Shown piece by piece: positions 48,386-55,407 of a stretch of DNA of 55,407 nucleotides. This DNA comes from Phenylobacterium sp. (lineage in GTDB: Bacteria > Pseudomonadota > Alphaproteobacteria > Caulobacterales > Caulobacteraceae). The DNA lies in assembly GCF_030693625.1 (NCBI RefSeq), contig NZ_JAUYAF010000075.1, forward strand, positions 1-55,407, in the 5' to 3' direction. Within the stretch, counting starts at the first letter, position 1. The number at the start of each line of letters is the position of its first letter. Below the pieces are notes generated by a model. It did not search any database, was not told the DNA's origin, and was given only the letters and a program-made list of their open reading frames with translations. The position numbers and the translations under genes were made by a program.

Positions 48386-50427
48386 CGGGGCGCCGGCAGC
48401 TGACTGGGCGGGGGCGGCGCCGCGGGCATGGGCGCGCTGACCGGCGGGGCGGCGCGCATGTATTCGCGGACCAGTTGATCGAGTTCGCTGATCCCGTCCT
48501 TGCTCCGGGCCGCCTGCTGGTCGCGGATGTAGCCGTAGCGTGTGGCGGTGACCGCGCGCGCCTCGGCGGCGCTGCGGACGATGGTCGGCCGGATGAAGAC
48601 CATCAGGTTGGTCTTGCCGCCCTGGCGCGCCGTGCTGCGGAACAGATGGCCCAGGCCCGGGATGTCGCCCAGCAGGGGGATGCGCTCCACGGAGGTCCGC
48701 TCGTTCTGATCGAGCAGCCCGCCAAGGACGATGATTTCGCCGTCGTCGACGCTGACCGTCGTCTCGATCTCGCGCTTGTTCAGGATCAGCTCGTTGAAGT
48801 TCTCGCTCACCGGCCCGGCGACGCTGGAGACTTCCTGGCGCAGGAACAGGGTGATGGCGCCCCCGGCGTTGATCTGGGGCTTCACCTCCAGCTGCACGCC
48901 GACGTTCTGCCGCTGGATGGTGCGGAAGGGGTTGGCGTTGGCGTCGCCCAGCACCTCGCCCGTGGTGATGGGGACTTCCTGACCCACCAGGATCTTGGCC
49001 TCCTGGTTATCCTGGGTCAGGATCGAGGGGGTCGAGAGCAGGTTCGAGGCGGTGTCGTTCTTCACCGCGTTGACGATGAACCCGAACAGCGCGTCGTCAT
49101 TGATCCGCCCGCCGCCGCCGGTGATGACCCCGTTGGCGCCCAGCAGGGACTTCAGGGCGGTGTCGCGCAGCAGGGCCAGGGTCGAGGAGTCTTCCGGCAG
49201 ATTCTCCTGGGCCGCCAGGGCGCCGGTGATCGCCATCAGGTTGGGGGCGCTGTTGGAGTAGTTGGTGGCCATGAAGGGGACGCTGGAGCCGTTGGTCCCG
49301 GCCAGGGCGAACTGCACCCCCAGGCGCTTGGCGGTGTCGTCGGAAACCTCCACCACGATGGCCTCTACCAGCACCTGCTGGCGGCGCGTGTCCAGCTGTC
49401 GGATGACCTCGGCCAGCGTCCGCTGGGTCTCCGGGTCGGCGGCGATGACGATGGCGTTGGCTCCGGCGAAGCGGGCGATGTTGGCCCGCGCCGCGCCGCC
49501 GCCGATGGCCGCGCCCGTCGCCGCTGTCGTGGCGGCGGCAGGCGTGGAACCGGCCGAACCTCCGGCGGTGGCCGGGGCGCTCACGGTCTGGCCGACCAGT
49601 TGTTGCAGCACCGGCAGCAGCTGATCGGCGTTGGCGTGCTGCAGCTGGATCACGCGGATATCGCTGCTGGACTCCGCCCGGCGGTCCAGGTCGGCGATGG
49701 TGGCCAGCAGGGGCCGGATGGTGGCGGCGTCGCCCCGCAGGATCAGCGAATTGCTGCTCCCCACCACCACCACCGACACCACGCCGTTGCGGGCGCCGGC
49801 GGCCTCGCCGGGCGCCTTGAGCAGTTCGTTGATCACCTCGCCCATCTCGCGGGCCGAACTGCTGCGCAGGGTCACGGTCTCGGTGACGCTGCTGTCCTGG
49901 TCGATCTGCGAGAGCAGGGTTCGGATCCGCCGAAGGTTGTCGGCGTAGTCGGCCACCACCAGCAGGTTCCCGCGGCGGCTGGGCAGGATGACGCCCTGGC
50001 GGCCGACCAGGGGCTTCAGGGTCTCGGCCGCCGACGCCGCGTCCAGGGTGCGCAGACGGAACACCTGGGTGGCGAACCCGAGCCCGCCGCCGGCCGAGCT
50101 GGGCTGCGAGGCGACGCCCTCTTCCGGGGCGATGCGATAGGCGCCGGTTCCGGTGGGAATGGCCACCAGGCCGTTGGCCCGCAGGGTCGACAGCATGACC
50201 TCGAACAGTTCGGTCCTCGACAGCGGCTCCTGGCTGACCACGCTGACGCGGCCCTGGACCCGCGGGTCGATGACGAAGGTCTGGCCGGTGGCGCGGGCGA
50301 CATCCTGGATGAAGGCGCGGATGTCGGCGTCGCGCAGGTTGATGACCTGTTCCTGGGCCAAGACAGGCGCGCCGGGCGCGGCGGCGAGCAGGGCTGCGGA
50401 AAGGATGAGTGAGATGATGCGTTTCAC
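48382..50427 (-). CDS. gspD: GspD, outer-membrane secretin
   Basis: Secretin of 681 residues with a signal peptide (ILSAALLAAAPGAPVLAQ). N0-N3 domains follow (VINLRDADIRAFIQDVARAT, QVFRLRTLDAASAAETLKPL, QVLVEAIVVEVSDDTAKRLG), then the secretin core VQLEVKPQINAGGAITLFL and VDDGEIIVLGGLLDQNE. A Gly/Ala/Thr-rich insert lies in the N3 region, as in many secretins. The C-terminus is Pro-rich. The start is GTG at 50427, overlapping the gspC stop (GTGA); no ATG is suitably placed. No pilotin gene is visible. Confidence 0.96.
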   Translation of the reverse strand: MKRIISLILSAALLAAAPGAPVLAQEQVINLRDADIRAFIQDVARATGQTFVIDPRVQGRVSVVSQEPLSRTELFEVMLSTLRANGLVAIPTGTGAYRIAPEEGVASQPSSAGGGLGFATQVFRLRTLDAASAAETLKPLVGRQGVILPSRRGNLLVVADYADNLRRIRTLLSQIDQDSSVTETVTLRSSSAREMGEVINELLKAPGEAAGARNGVVSVVVVGSSNSLILRGDAATIRPLLATIADLDRRAESSSDIRVIQLQHANADQLLPVLQQLVGQTVSAPATAGGSAGSTPAAATTAATGAAIGGGAARANIARFAGANAIVIAADPETQRTLAEVIRQLDTRRQQVLVEAIVVEVSDDTAKRLGVQFALAGTNGSSVPFMATNYSNSAPNLMAITGALAAQENLPEDSSTLALLRDTALKSLLGANGVITGGGGRINDDALFGFIVNAVKNDTASNLLSTPSILTQDNQEAKILVGQEVPITTGEVLGDANANPFRTIQRQNVGVQLEVKPQINAGGAITLFLRQEVSSVAGPVSENFNELILNKREIETTVSVDDGEIIVLGGLLDQNERTSVERIPLLGDIPGLGHLFRSTARQGGKTNLMVFIRPTIVRSAAEARAVTATRYGYIRDQQAARSKDGISELDQLVREYMRAAPPVSAPMPAAPPPPSQLPAPR

Positions 50428-51269
50428 TGGGGCGCCGTTCTTAGCCGGGTGGTCATGGGCTGGCCGTTGCGCGCGAAGCGAACTTCGACGTCAGCGGCCT
50501 TGGCGAGCAGGTCCGGCAGCTCGCTGAGCCGTTCCGGATTGAGGTTGGAGCCGTCCACGGCCAGCAGCACATCGCCGTCCTGCAGGCCGGCGCGGGCCAG
50601 GGCCTCGCCGCGTCCCCGGGCCATCACCCGGTAGCCGGTCACCCGGCCCTCCGCCATCACCGGGCTGAGGGCCGCGGCGCTCAGGAACTGGCTGGGACCA
50701 AGCCCCTGGGAAGGCGCCTGGGCGACGGGCGCGCTGGCGGGCGCCAGCACGGCGCCCATGGGCGGAGGTGGCGGCGGAGGCGGTAGCGAAGATCCGCTGG
50801 AAAACTCAAGTCGGGTGCGCGAGCCGCCGCGGGTGAGGATGACGTGATCGGCGGCCACCGCGCGCAGCACCATGCCGTTACCGACGTCCTCACCCAGGGA
50901 ATAGAGGGCCTGGGCGCCGTCGGCCGTCCCCAGGATCGCCGACCCGCCGCCACCGCCGTTGGTGCGAACACCAAACAGGCTCAGGCCGCCCTCGACGGGC
51001 GCGGGACCGGCGGCAAGGGTCTGGCTCGGCTGAACGCGAAAGAAGGGATCGAAGCGCTGCAGGATGGTCAGGTCCACCGGTCGGGCGGGGGCCGCGCTGG
51101 CGTACTGTGTGACGTCGCCCATCGGACCGGCGGGGGTCGCAAGCAGCCAGGTCAGCCGGGCGGCCTGCAGGGCGAGCAGCAGGATCAGGGTTGTCTCGAC
51201 AACCTGGCGGATGAGCTTAGGCGACGGGCGCCAGCTCTCCCGGCGCCAATCGTCGAACACGCGCGGCAT
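50424..51269 (-). CDS. gspC: GspC, PDZ-containing type II secretion protein
   Basis: Protein of 281 residues: cytoplasmic start, one helix LILLLALQAARLTWLLATP, the homology region (LTILQRFDPFFRV, LSLFGVRTNGGGG, EDVGNGMVLRAVAADHVILTRGG in parts), a proline run, and a C-terminal PDZ domain (VMARGRGEALARAGLQDGDV, VDGSNLNPERL). It bridges the inner platform and the secretin and helps choose substrates. First gene of the gsp operon; its promoter should lie within 51270-51389. Confidence 0.92.
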   Translation of the reverse strand: MPRVFDDWRRESWRPSPKLIRQVVETTLILLLALQAARLTWLLATPAGPMGDVTQYASAAPARPVDLTILQRFDPFFRVQPSQTLAAGPAPVEGGLSLFGVRTNGGGGGSAILGTADGAQALYSLGEDVGNGMVLRAVAADHVILTRGGSRTRLEFSSGSSLPPPPPPPPMGAVLAPASAPVAQAPSQGLGPSQFLSAAALSPVMAEGRVTGYRVMARGRGEALARAGLQDGDVLLAVDGSNLNPERLSELPDLLAKAADVEVRFARNGQPMTTRLRTAPQ

Positions 51270-51348
51270 CTATCTGTTTCCACTGGGAACGGCGCCCTCC
51301 GAACCCGGCGTTCGGCGCCTCGCTATATGACGCAGAGGCGACAGTTGT

Positions 51349-51381
51349 ATGACGGCGCCCGGCCTGGCCGGACGCCGTCAT
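51349..51381. terminator. long stem-loop between TonB receptor 2 and gspC
   Basis: ATGACGGCGCCCGGCC (51349-51364) pairs with GGCCGGACGCCGTCAT (51366-51381) with one G-T type mismatch and almost no loop. It starts 8 bases after the receptor stop (reading leftward). No T-run follows; it may terminate or only attenuate into gspC. Confidence 0.6.
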
Positions 51382-51389
51382 GACAGGGC

Positions 51390-53993
51390 TTAGAACTTGG
51401 TGCTGACGCTCACCGAGAGGCTGCGACCCATTTCGTACTGGTTGGCGTAGACCTTGCCGGCGCCGAGTTCCTGGAACTCTTCGTAGTCCTCGCCCAGCAG
51501 GTTGCGCGCCTTCAGACCCAGTTGCAGGTCATGGTCGCGCACGGTCACCGTCTTGCGATAGGTGAAGTCCAGCATGACGCCAGGGCTCTGGATGAGGTCC
51601 GGCTGCCCAGGGCGGCCGCGGGCGGAGATGCGGTCGCCGACATAGGTGACCAGCAGGGTCGCCTGTGACTGCGCCTCTTCGTCCTCGTAGCCGAACTGGG
51701 CGTTGGCCAGGTGCTCGGACTGGCCCTGCAGGGCGCTGCCGTCCTTCACATAGTCCTGGGCCAGACGAGAGGAGCCGCCGCCCGCGAGCGGGTAGACCAG
51801 GTCGCCGGCCTCAACCTGCACTTCGGACTTGGAGTAGGTGTAGTTGAGCCCCACCAGCCAACGCTTGCTCGCCAGCCAGCCGGTCTCCATCACCGGATCG
51901 AAGTACTTCTTGATCTCGACCTCGGCGCCATAGAGGCGGGCCTTGGGGGCGTTGATATAGGTCTGCTGCACCGTCGCGCCGGACTCGTTGACCACCGCCT
52001 CAACCGGCTTCTCCAGGTCCTTGTAGAAGACGCCCAGGGTCACGAACTGATCGGAGTCGAAGTACCACTCGTAGCGGGCGTCGAAGTTCAGCAGCTCGGT
52101 GTCCACCAGATAGGGGTTGCCGATGAACAGGCGATCCAGTTCGGGGTCCAGGTACTGCTGGGGCGCCAGCTCGCGGAACTGCGGGCGGGCGATGGTCTTC
52201 GAAGCGCCGAGGCGCAGCTGCATGTCCTCGGCGAAGTTCCAGGTGACCGTCGCGGCGGGCAGCCAGTACTGGTTCTCAAGGGCCGGCGGCGCGACGGGGG
52301 GGACCCCGCCGAACAGGTCCACCGGGGTCACGCTTTGCGTCGCGTCCTCGTAGCGGATGCCGACCGCGGCGCGGACCAGGGGAAGTACTTCGGCGTCCAC
52401 CTGGGCGTAGGCGCCCTGGACTTCCAGAGCCGCGCGGTAAGCGGCCGCGCCCTCCGAGCCGGTGGTCTCGCGGACCACCAGCAGGTTGGGGCCGATGTTG
52501 AAGTCCGAAAGCAGGTAGTCGACGCGCTGGCGACGCACGTCCTGGGGCAGCGAGTTGTTCAGCGCCAGGAAGCGGTACTCGCGGGCCTCGGCGTGGCGGT
52601 CGTTGTCGGAATAGGCCAGACCGCCGCTGAGGATCGCCTCGCGGGCGTCCGACAGGGGCACGGTGTACTTGAAGTCGATGCCGGCGCTGGCGACGGTGTC
52701 TTCGACCTCGCTGAAGCGGGTGTAGTTCTGTTCCTGCGAGGCGTTGTGCTCGTAGACGCCGTTCACCAGACGATAGCGGATGCCCTTTTCATAGGGGGCG
52801 TCGCGGGTGCTGCGGGCGTAGGCCGCGCGCCAGTCGATCTCGAACTGCCCGAACTCGTGGGCGCCCACCAGCTGGGTGTTGCTCAGCGAGCGCTCGAACC
52901 ATTCGGTGTAGTCGTCGCGGACATTTGCGCCGGCCAGATCGTCGTAGCCGACCCGGCTGCGGGCTTCCTTGGTGGTGGAGTGGACGTAGAAGTTGGTCCA
53001 CTTGACCTCGTGGTCGCCCCACTGAAGGCTGGCGCCCAGCAGGCCGTTCAGCACGATGTCGTTCTGGGTGGAGCGGTAGTCGTAGTCCGTACGGACCTCG
53101 ATGTTGCCGGCCTGGACGAAGCCCTCCTGCTGGATGCCGACCCGGGTGCGCCAGGCGTTGTCGAAGCCGGCGACCGCGATCAGGCCAAGCGTGCCGAAGC
53201 CGAGGTCGAAGGTCCGGCCGGCGCTGACGTCCACGCTGTAGTCGAAGTCGATGTTGCTGTTCTTCTGCAGCAGGTTCATCGGGGCGTTGTTGAAGCTCTG
53301 GCCGATCGTCTGCAGCTGGGCCGGCGTGAAGTTGGAGTCCGTCAGGCGCTTGCGGTCGGCGAGCGCCGCCGCGAGCGGGCCGGGCGTTTCGCGGGCGCCG
53401 TCGTCATAGCCGGTCCAGTCGGTGTCGGAGCCGTAATAGGTCAGCCCGTCCTTCTGGGTGGTCTCGCTGTTGGCGCCGACGCTGAACCCGAAGGAGAAGA
53501 AGGGCTCCACCGGCGTCGAGATGGTCTTCAGGTCGATCACCCCGCCGCCGAACTCGCCGGGATAGCTCGCCGAATAGGTCTTCTGGACCACCGTGCTCGC
53601 CAGGATGTTGCTGGGGAACAGGTCCAGCGGGACAACCCGCTGCAGGGGCTCGGGGCTCGGCAGGGGCGAACCGTTGAGCAGGGCCGACGAATAGCGCTCG
53701 CCGAGGCCGCGGACATAGACGAACCGGCCACTGACCAGGCTGAGGCCCGACATGCGGGTCAGGGCGACGGCGGCGGTGTCGTCACCGGCGCGCTTCAGGT
53801 CCTCGATGGTGAGAACCGAGGACACCTCGGAGGTCTCGCGCATGACGTCGGGGATGAAGCGGCCGAGCACCGTCAGTTCTTCAACCTCGGTCTCAGCGGC
53901 GGGCGACGCAGCTTGAGCAAGGGCGACTTGAGGGGCGAGGAGCGCCGTGGTCGCGAGCAGGAGCGCGCTCAGCGAGAGATGGGAGGTCTTCAT
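51390..53993 (-). CDS. TonB-dependent outer-membrane receptor 2, next to the gsp operon
   Basis: Receptor of 867 residues. Signal peptide (SALLLATTALLAPQVALAQA), TonB-box-like ELTVLGRF, then a plug with SVLTIEDLKRAGDDTAAVAL, FVYVRGLGERYSSALLNG and SYPGEFGGGVIDLKT, and a barrel ending SLSVSVSTKF. The YPGEFGGG segment marks a receptor class that I associate with surface-protein partners. AAGG lies upstream of the ATG at 53993. It follows the secreted repeat protein by 70 bases and precedes gspC by 120 bases on the same strand. This suggests a role with type II-secreted surface proteins. Confidence 0.92.
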   Translation of the reverse strand: MKTSHLSLSALLLATTALLAPQVALAQAASPAAETEVEELTVLGRFIPDVMRETSEVSSVLTIEDLKRAGDDTAAVALTRMSGLSLVSGRFVYVRGLGERYSSALLNGSPLPSPEPLQRVVPLDLFPSNILASTVVQKTYSASYPGEFGGGVIDLKTISTPVEPFFSFGFSVGANSETTQKDGLTYYGSDTDWTGYDDGARETPGPLAAALADRKRLTDSNFTPAQLQTIGQSFNNAPMNLLQKNSNIDFDYSVDVSAGRTFDLGFGTLGLIAVAGFDNAWRTRVGIQQEGFVQAGNIEVRTDYDYRSTQNDIVLNGLLGASLQWGDHEVKWTNFYVHSTTKEARSRVGYDDLAGANVRDDYTEWFERSLSNTQLVGAHEFGQFEIDWRAAYARSTRDAPYEKGIRYRLVNGVYEHNASQEQNYTRFSEVEDTVASAGIDFKYTVPLSDAREAILSGGLAYSDNDRHAEAREYRFLALNNSLPQDVRRQRVDYLLSDFNIGPNLLVVRETTGSEGAAAYRAALEVQGAYAQVDAEVLPLVRAAVGIRYEDATQSVTPVDLFGGVPPVAPPALENQYWLPAATVTWNFAEDMQLRLGASKTIARPQFRELAPQQYLDPELDRLFIGNPYLVDTELLNFDARYEWYFDSDQFVTLGVFYKDLEKPVEAVVNESGATVQQTYINAPKARLYGAEVEIKKYFDPVMETGWLASKRWLVGLNYTYSKSEVQVEAGDLVYPLAGGGSSRLAQDYVKDGSALQGQSEHLANAQFGYEDEEAQSQATLLVTYVGDRISARGRPGQPDLIQSPGVMLDFTYRKTVTVRDHDLQLGLKARNLLGEDYEEFQELGAGKVYANQYEMGRSLSVSVSTKF

Positions 53994-54030
53994 GTTCGGA
54001 GCCTTGTCTGTGTCAACGGGACGAAGTTGA

Positions 54031-54053
54031 GCGGCGGCGAAAATCGCCGCCGC
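54031..54053. terminator. hairpin between the secreted protein and TonB receptor 2
   Basis: GCGGCGGCGA and TCGCCGCCGC form a perfect 10-bp stem around AAA. It lies between the two genes, 11 bases after the first. No T-run; a partial terminator that lowers receptor expression relative to the secreted protein is one reading. Confidence 0.5.
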
Positions 54054-54063
54054 CCGCTCCGCA

Positions 54064-55407
54064 TCAGCAGGTCGAGCCGGCCGTGAGGCCGCAGGTCCAA
54101 CCGAGCCACCAGGTGTCGGTCGAGTTGCGCACGGCGCCGATGTAGGTGACCGCGGTGAAGGCGGGGTTGATCGCCGTCAGGTTGGTGGCGACCACCGCGT
54201 TCTCGTTGGCGCCGTTGATGAAGTCGCTCGTCAGGGTCGACGTCCCGTTGGAGGTGTTGTTGGCGCCGGCGCCGAACATGGCCTGGATGGCGGCCGCGCC
54301 GACGTTGGAGTCTTCACGGAAGGCCACCGGGCAGGACATGTAGACCGAGCTGAAGGTCGCCTTGGTCACCGCGTCGTCGATGTCGATACAGGCGACCGTG
54401 GAGGCCGCCGGGGCGGTGAGCACGCTGTTGTACAGGCGGGCGTCGGTGCCGGTGTTGAGCACGTAGTTGTCGTTGCCGCCGGTGCGGCCGATCGCCGTCA
54501 CGTTGGCGAACTGCGGGGTGGAGGGCGGCTGGCGGTTGTTGGCGTTGCTGGTCTCGAAGACCCGGTCGCCGCCGTTGGCGCGCTTGCGGACGATCACGAA
54601 CTGGACCGTGCCCTTGAAGCCGCTGTCGGTGTCGAGGTCGTCGTCGTCATTGCCCGTGAGGACCAGGTGCTTGGCGTTCACCGTGCCGCCGAACCACTCG
54701 ATGCCGTCGTCGGAGCTGTTGTGGACCTGGACGTAGTCGACCAGCGTTCCGCTGCCGACGCCGGCCAGGGTGATGCCGTTCAGCTCGTTGTTCGGGAGGA
54801 TCTGGAAGCCGGAGTGCTGGACGCGGAAGTAGCGCAGGACACCGGAGTTGTCGGTGTTCGAGCTGCCGCCGTAGAAGGCGTTGGTGCCCTCGACCTGGGC
54901 CTCGCAGGTGGCGCTGCCATAAGGCGTGGTGCCGGGGCAGTTGTTGATGTTGGCTCGGCCCAGGACGACGAGGCCGCCCCACTGACCGATCGAGTCGACC
55001 CCGGTGGTGCCCTCGATGCTCTGCTTGCTGGTGAAGATGATCGGCTGGGCGGCGTTGCCGTCGGCGAAGATCTGCGAGCCGCGGTTCACGACGATGTAGT
55101 CCAGGCCCGCCGAACCGAACAGGCGGACCCCGGCGTCGACCGAGAGGACGCCCTTGACCGCGCCAGCCTTGGGAGCCGCCGCGTCGCCGCCCATGTCGTC
55201 GCCCACGTCCACCCGTCCGGTGACGGAGTAGACGGTCCCGGCGCGGAGCGGCAGGTTGAGGGTGCCGGTGATCTTGGCCGGCAGTTGGCAGTTGCGCAGG
55301 GTCCCTGCGGCCACGGTGCCGACGTTGGTGGTGCCGGTGGGGCAGTCAGCCGCCGCGCCCGTGCCCGTGCCGCCGCCCGTGCCGCCGCCGCCCGTGCCGC
55401 CGCCGGT
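54064..55407 (-). CDS. secreted repeat protein, 5'-truncated by the window edge
   Basis: C-terminal 447 residues of a larger extracellular protein. The visible part opens with a Gly/Thr-rich linker (residues GGGTGGGGTGGG), then DCPTGTTNVGTVAAGTLRNC and a beta-helix-like body: RLFGSAGLDYIVVNRGSQIF, IGQWGGLVVLGRANINNCPG, YVQVHNSSDDGIEWFGGTV, NDDDDLDTDSGFKGTVQFV. It ends in a cysteine-containing WWLGWTCGLTAGSTC. The right-handed helix style and acidic calcium-like loops suggest surface or extracellular localisation. Situated upstream of a TonB receptor and the type II system, it is a candidate substrate. The start is outside the window. Confidence 0.75.
   Translation of the reverse strand, partial: TGGGTGGGGTGGGTGTGAAADCPTGTTNVGTVAAGTLRNCQLPAKITGTLNLPLRAGTVYSVTGRVDVGDDMGGDAAAPKAGAVKGVLSVDAGVRLFGSAGLDYIVVNRGSQIFADGNAAQPIIFTSKQSIEGTTGVDSIGQWGGLVVLGRANINNCPGTTPYGSATCEAQVEGTNAFYGGSSNTDNSGVLRYFRVQHSGFQILPNNELNGITLAGVGSGTLVDYVQVHNSSDDGIEWFGGTVNAKHLVLTGNDDDDLDTDSGFKGTVQFVIVRKRANGGDRVFETSNANNRQPPSTPQFANVTAIGRTGGNDNYVLNTGTDARLYNSVLTAPAASTVACIDIDDAVTKATFSSVYMSCPVAFREDSNVGAAAIQAMFGAGANNTSNGTSTLTSDFINGANENAVVATNLTAINPAFTAVTYIGAVRNSTDTWWLGWTCGLTAGSTC
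55358..55407 (-). repeat. Gly/Thr linker encoded by GGCGGCACG-type repeats
   Basis: Minus-strand DNA repeats GGCGGCACGGGC with small variations, encoding a GGGTG-type linker. It continues past the window edge. Such repeats are prone to slippage, so linker length may vary between strains. Confidence 0.7.

Noticed and set aside
48475..50412. Antisense open frame of 645 codons over gspD
   Set aside because: Shadow of the secretin gene, with no recognisable domain.
51711..54086. Antisense open frame of 791 codons over TonB receptor 2
   Set aside because: Same reason: the minus strand encodes a complete receptor with signal peptide and terminal aromatic residue.
1..55407. CRISPR arrays, tRNA or rRNA genes, insertion sequences
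   Set aside because: No regularly spaced direct repeats, cloverleaf sequences, rRNA-like segments or transposase genes were seen; the repeats present are short palindromes.

Overview
The window is high-GC alphaproteobacterial DNA. It most likely comes from the Caulobacterales (Caulobacter/Phenylobacterium type). This rests on two large TonB-dependent receptors, a complete Gsp type II secretion operon, an HWE-type kinase remnant, a possible CtrA-like site and short palindromic intergenic repeats of a kind I associate with this order. The assignment is from gene content and style only; no rRNA or tRNA gene was seen.

Layout. 0-1.8 kb: a thiolase and a truncated SDR oxidoreductase in one operon. 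1.9-5.6 kb: surface-glycan-type genes (FkbM methyltransferase, cupin/JmjC-like protein, GT2 glycosyltransferase, CelD-like acyltransferase). 5.8-7.2 kb: a response regulator followed by a free-methionine-sulfoxide reductase. 7.2-10.4 kb: small accessory genes (secreted protein, GFA protein, GNAT acetyltransferase, two-motif aspartic protease). 10.4-15.3 kb: two adjacent palindromes, an MDR reductase, a composite repeat, a GMC oxidoreductase, a SAM methyltransferase and a formylglycine-generating enzyme. 15.5-18.3 kb: TonB receptor 1 with an intrinsic terminator.

18.3-34 kb is a complete carbon-phosphorus lyase island. phnF, one phnM and an EEP-fold gene run leftward. phnGHIJKL, a second phnM and a DUF1045 2H-phosphodiesterase run rightward from the same intergenic region. 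On the far side, phnD1-phnD2-phnE1-phnE2 and then phnC, a hexapeptide acyltransferase and phnN run leftward, with a PfkB-family kinase inserted antisense between phnE2 and phnC. A good Pho-box match lies upstream of phnD1. PhnF-type operator candidates lie upstream of phnC and between phnF and phnG. Together these genes would import phosphonates (PhnCDE), couple them to a nucleoside triphosphate (PhnGHI with L), remove pyrophosphate (PhnM), cleave the C-P bond (PhnJ with K) and recycle the ribose phosphate (PhnN). No PhnP homologue is present; the 2H protein is the obvious stand-in.

34-39 kb: a type-B carboxylesterase, an alpha/beta hydrolase, small proteins, an MscS channel and a 34-codon remnant of an HWE histidine kinase. 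39.2-55.4 kb: a degenerate resolvase-like protein coupled to prepilin peptidase gspO, convergent with an overlapping gspCDEFGHIJKLMN operon. Upstream of gspC, on the same strand, lie TonB receptor 2 and a truncated secreted repeat protein, a plausible surface substrate/receptor pair for this secretion system.

Most interesting for follow-up: the unusual phosphonate island (two PhnM paralogues, 2H phosphodiesterase, embedded PfkB kinase, EEP protein lacking its GD-N motif, formylglycine enzyme nearby), the resolvase-like protein beside the secretion operon, and the kinase remnant.
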